This document shows, piece after piece, positions 61,494-64,000 of a stretch of 64,000 nucleotides of DNA (position 1 is the stretch's first letter; the number at the start of each line of letters is the position of its first letter). This DNA comes from JAJRRS01 sp965230275 (GTDB taxonomy: Bacteria > Planctomycetota > Phycisphaerae > Phycisphaerales > Phycisphaeraceae): the NCBI GenBank assembly GCA_965230275.1, contig CBDDKO010000002.1, positions 434,001 to 498,000 of the forward strand, read 5' to 3'. A model generated the notes under the pieces. The model was not told where the DNA came from and ran no database searches. It saw nothing but the letters and a program-made list of their open reading frames with translations. The position numbers and the translations under genes were made by a program.

Positions 61494-63149
61494 TCAGGGC
61501 ATGTTCACTGACGGTGCATTGAGCTCTGCCCACGCTTGGGCATCGAGCAGCACGTATTGGCCGTCGTCTTGCACAACGGTGTCAGGCAGGCACAGAGTCG
61601 TAAACAGGTGCGGGTCCATCCATTCGCGGTCGAGCATGATCCAGGCGGCGTCGTAATGCTTGATGATGTGGTTGCGTTGCCGGGGGTCGGTGGTCGGGTT
61701 GAAGAAGGCCCGGAGGTCGGCGACGCGCTGGGTCTGGTCCAGTGAGAAGTATTCCAGGTGCAGCGCCGCGACGAGCCTGCCTTCGAACGACGGGACGGGC
61801 CAGCCGGTCATGGGCTGCGCGATCACGACATCGCCGGGCTGGATATGAGGGCTGAGCAGTGCGTGGTAGGTTTCGCGGATGCGCGGCTGTTTGTCTTCCT
61901 TGTTGAGTGCGGGTGCGATCCACTTGCGGGCGAGGTGGGGCTGGCTCGCGGTGAGATAGAAGTTGGGCAGGGAGAAGGCGATCAGCAGCGCAAGCCCGGT
62001 GACCTCGAGCAGGGCGGGGTTCATCACTTCCCGGTCGTGGCTGTACAGCCGGCGGAAGACCTGGGGCCAGGTGCGCGGGTCGAACGTACCGGCCTGGTAG
62101 AGGTAAACGCCCGCGGCGGCCTGCGGGAAGATCAGGCCCGCCAGCGGCAGCCGGGCCAGTGTGGGTGAGCCTAATAGTGCGCCACCCAGGGCGAGCAGCA
62201 GCACCGCTCCGGTTGCGTAGATACAGGTTCGGACGAAGGGCTGATCGCGGAGTGTGAGCGTGACGACCGCGCCGAGGATCGCGGGCATGCACCAGGCCAG
62301 GAGCATGGTGCGGAAGATGACGGGGTTGTACCAGTACCAGCTTTCGGGGGTATGGGTGAAGGCGTGGACGAAGTTGTACCAGGGCCAGGCGGTTGCCAGA
62401 GCGAAACTCAGCACGGAAGCGAGCAGGACGGCGGCGATGCGGCGCGGCCGGCCTGCCTGCCCTGAAGCGATCGCCGTCACGAGCAGGCCCAGACCTCCCA
62501 TGGCGGCGCTCATCGCGTGTGTCAGCAAAGCCAGCGCGAGGACGATGGCGGTGACGAGGGTAAATAGGATCAGCCCCGCGCCGCGCAGGCGTGCGAGCCA
62601 GGCCCATGAAAGGATCATGACAGGCATGACCAGCGCGGACGGGTTGACCTGGTGCCAGGGCAGATCGCTGAGTGCGAGGCTGTTGGCGTAGCCGGGCGGG
62701 AAGCCGTAGAGGAACAGGATGCAGAGCAGGACGCAGGGCCCGGCGTTCTGCAGGTTGTAGGCGCGCAGCCAGACCCAGACCGCCGTCAGCATCAGCAGCA
62801 TGTTAAAGACGGCGGCGGCGCTGAGCGCGTCGTAGGCATCCAGCCCCGTGGTCCGGACGATCAGGGCGAGCACCACGGTATAGGGCGAAAAGCGTATCGT
62901 CGGCTCGTCGGATGCGTAGGTGGGGTTGCCCGGGTCAGTGAGGTTTTCACTCATCACAAGCACGGCCCGGTGGTGTTCCCATGCGTCGGCGTCGAGCTTC
63001 TCCGAGCGGTTGCCTGTGAGCAGCGCCACGAAAACCAGCAGCAGCATCGACATCGCCAGGTAAAGAACCAGTGCGCTCCGACTGACGGGCGTGTTTGTGT
63101 CGGCCCCTGGAAGTTCCGGCCGGGTGTGTTCCTTGCTGGTGTCTGTCAC
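61494..63149 (-). CDS. Polytopic membrane protein, GT-C glycosyltransferase-like
   Basis: This 551-residue protein has about 11 helices and a first outside loop with KLDADAWEHHRAVLVMSENLTD, which places an acidic DxD-like motif after helix 1 as in GT-C transferases that use lipid-linked sugars. The C-terminal 140 residues are a soluble domain (VVIAQPMTGWPVPSFEGRLVAALHLEYF, YDAAWIMLDREWMDPHLF). The N-terminal 25 residues are hydrophilic and Thr-rich. The specific sugar and acceptor are unknown. It may serve envelope glycosylation with the glycosyltransferases at 46-49 kb, though they are not linked. Confidence 0.72.
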   Translation of the reverse strand: MTDTSKEHTRPELPGADTNTPVSRSALVLYLAMSMLLLVFVALLTGNRSEKLDADAWEHHRAVLVMSENLTDPGNPTYASDEPTIRFSPYTVVLALIVRTTGLDAYDALSAAAVFNMLLMLTAVWVWLRAYNLQNAGPCVLLCILFLYGFPPGYANSLALSDLPWHQVNPSALVMPVMILSWAWLARLRGAGLILFTLVTAIVLALALLTHAMSAAMGGLGLLVTAIASGQAGRPRRIAAVLLASVLSFALATAWPWYNFVHAFTHTPESWYWYNPVIFRTMLLAWCMPAILGAVVTLTLRDQPFVRTCIYATGAVLLLALGGALLGSPTLARLPLAGLIFPQAAAGVYLYQAGTFDPRTWPQVFRRLYSHDREVMNPALLEVTGLALLIAFSLPNFYLTASQPHLARKWIAPALNKEDKQPRIRETYHALLSPHIQPGDVVIAQPMTGWPVPSFEGRLVAALHLEYFSLDQTQRVADLRAFFNPTTDPRQRNHIIKHYDAAWIMLDREWMDPHLFTTLCLPDTVVQDDGQYVLLDAQAWAELNAPSVNMP

Positions 63150-63219
63150 GGCGCGTATTTATCCGATTTGGCGTGTTGGAAACCGGTCGTCATGATCCAA
63201 GGCCGGCGACGCCTGAGCA

Positions 63220-63999
63220 TCAGCCCTCGGCGTCGGCGAGGTTCAGGTCGGCGCGGAACTCGGTGGCGGTCTGAGCGGTGAGGACGTGGCCTCGGATGGT
63301 GTCGTTCTGGAACGTGCGTGCAAACAGGGCGAGCAGCTCGATCTGGCTGTCGTGGTCGGACTCTGGGGTGAGCAGCAGGCCGATGAGGTTGGCGGGCCGG
63401 CCGTCCTGCGAGTCGAAGTCGATGCCGGTGGTGCTTCTACCGATGATCAGGCAGGGCTTGGCCAGGCCGTCGAGCCTTGCGTGAGGTACGGCGAGGCCGT
63501 TGGGCAGGCCGGTGTGCATCGCACGTTCGCGCTTGATGGCGGCCTTGGCGATGAGGTCCTTGGATAAACCGGTCACTTCCGCGGCGCGTCCGGCGAGCTC
63601 GGTGATGGCGTCGGGAGGGGTGCTGGCGGTCATGTTGATGACGATGTTGCGGTCGGCGATGACATCCATGAGCCGCAATTTGGTCTTGGTCTTGAGCACG
63701 GCCTGCATGGCGGGGCCGGCGAAGAGGCTGGTGGCGAGCGCCATGATGACCACGGCGACGAGCAGTTCTTCGCCGATGAGCCCGGCGCTGAAGGCGAGCT
63801 GGCCCAGGATGATGCCGACCGCGCCCTGGCAGGTCATGCCGAACGCCGTCGCCCAGCTTTCGCGTTTGCTCATGCCGGCGAGCTTGGCCCCGAGGTAGCA
63901 GCCGCTGGACTTACCGATAAAGGCGACAGACAAGACAAGCAGCACAATGCTGAGATTGAACGCTACGACGAAGTTGATCCGCAGGCCGATGCTGGCGAA
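63220..63999 (-). CDS. Cation/proton antiporter with C-terminal EIIA(Ntr) domain, partial
   Basis: This is the C-terminal 259 residues of a fusion; the gene continues beyond the window end (frame open at 63999: FASIGLRINFVVAFNLSI, then VLLVLSVAFIGKSSGCYLGAK). The first part has the last helices of a CPA2-type antiporter (GAVGIILGQLAFSAGLIGEELLVAVVIMALAT). The second is a PTS EIIA domain: NIVINMTASTPPDAITELAGR, HTGLPNGLAVPHARLDGLAKP (phospho-acceptor His) and LLLTPESDHDSQIELLALFAR. Such fusions are thought to link ion transport to nitrogen or carbon PTS signalling. Length outside the window is unknown. Confidence 0.87.
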   Translation of the reverse strand, partial: FASIGLRINFVVAFNLSIVLLVLSVAFIGKSSGCYLGAKLAGMSKRESWATAFGMTCQGAVGIILGQLAFSAGLIGEELLVAVVIMALATSLFAGPAMQAVLKTKTKLRLMDVIADRNIVINMTASTPPDAITELAGRAAEVTGLSKDLIAKAAIKRERAMHTGLPNGLAVPHARLDGLAKPCLIIGRSTTGIDFDSQDGRPANLIGLLLTPESDHDSQIELLALFARTFQNDTIRGHVLTAQTATEFRADLNLADAEG

Positions 64000-64000
64000 A

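Overview
The window looks like a piece of a planctomycete chromosome, most likely class Phycisphaerae. This is inferred from the sequence. It is GC-rich, and six genes encode secreted proteins ending in paired dockerin-like motifs (core GDLDGDGFVGLDDLDIIL); five of these also carry a PEP-CTERM-like tail. One 2682-residue protein starts with a LEPR-XLL-type motif (LEQRVLLSA). Several membrane proteins carry a CxxCGY...CPECG zinc ribbon. The housekeeping genes lon, dnaX, ybaB and recA mark it as chromosomal. I saw no phage genes, transposase, CRISPR array, rRNA or convincing tRNA.

Layout. Positions 1-6 kb: 3' part of lon, a cobalamin adenosyltransferase, a dockerin protein, then on the minus strand an RluD-type pseudouridine synthase, a TPR membrane protein and a lipoprotein. 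6-13 kb: an unusual continuous frame joining a complete ABC exporter to a secretin, a dockerin/PEP-CTERM protein and an outer-membrane beta-barrel. 13-22 kb: a cbb3 oxidase operon with its maturation genes (ccoNO fusion, Q, P, G, H, SafE-like, I, S). 22-28 kb: a MacA/MacB/TolC-type tripartite efflux operon, then a small lipoprotein and a SprT-like protein. 29-37 kb: the giant LEPR-XLL protein, with two seven-blade FG-GAP propellers, twelve Ig-like repeats and a dockerin. 37-45 kb: dnaX, an 860-bp non-coding stretch with a candidate structured RNA, a small secreted four-repeat cysteine protein, three dockerin proteins (GDSL esterase, unknown, EEP nuclease) and ybaB. 45-53 kb: small membrane proteins, two glycosyltransferases, a half-length squalene/phytoene synthase-like protein, a redoxin and an MscS channel. 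53-57.8 kb: an ABC-2 transporter and a trio of membrane proteins. 57.8-64 kb: recA, a beta-propeller lipoprotein, small proteins, a GT-C-like membrane protein and a partial antiporter/EIIA fusion.

How genes work together. The cbb3 block is a nearly self-sufficient respiratory module: catalytic subunits, copper supply (CcoI, SafE-like) and assembly factors (CcoG, CcoH, CcoS). The efflux block encodes adaptor, ATPase, permease and outer-membrane channel in one overlapping operon. The dockerin/PEP-CTERM proteins look like one secretion and sorting class with different cargo domains on a conserved C-terminal module; no cohesin scaffold is seen here.

Most notable signals. (1) dnaX has an A10 run followed at once by stops in both other frames, which predicts a gamma-like product by slippage. 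(2) An ABC exporter and a secretin share one frame. (3) A secreted protein has four 26-residue LCxxxCKxKKDKDD repeats. (4) A candidate multi-hairpin RNA lies downstream of dnaX. (5) Several dispersed repeats supply stop or start codons to neighbouring genes. (6) An element TGATCTGCGC-N25-ATACGCA lies about 220 bp upstream of two envelope-protein genes.
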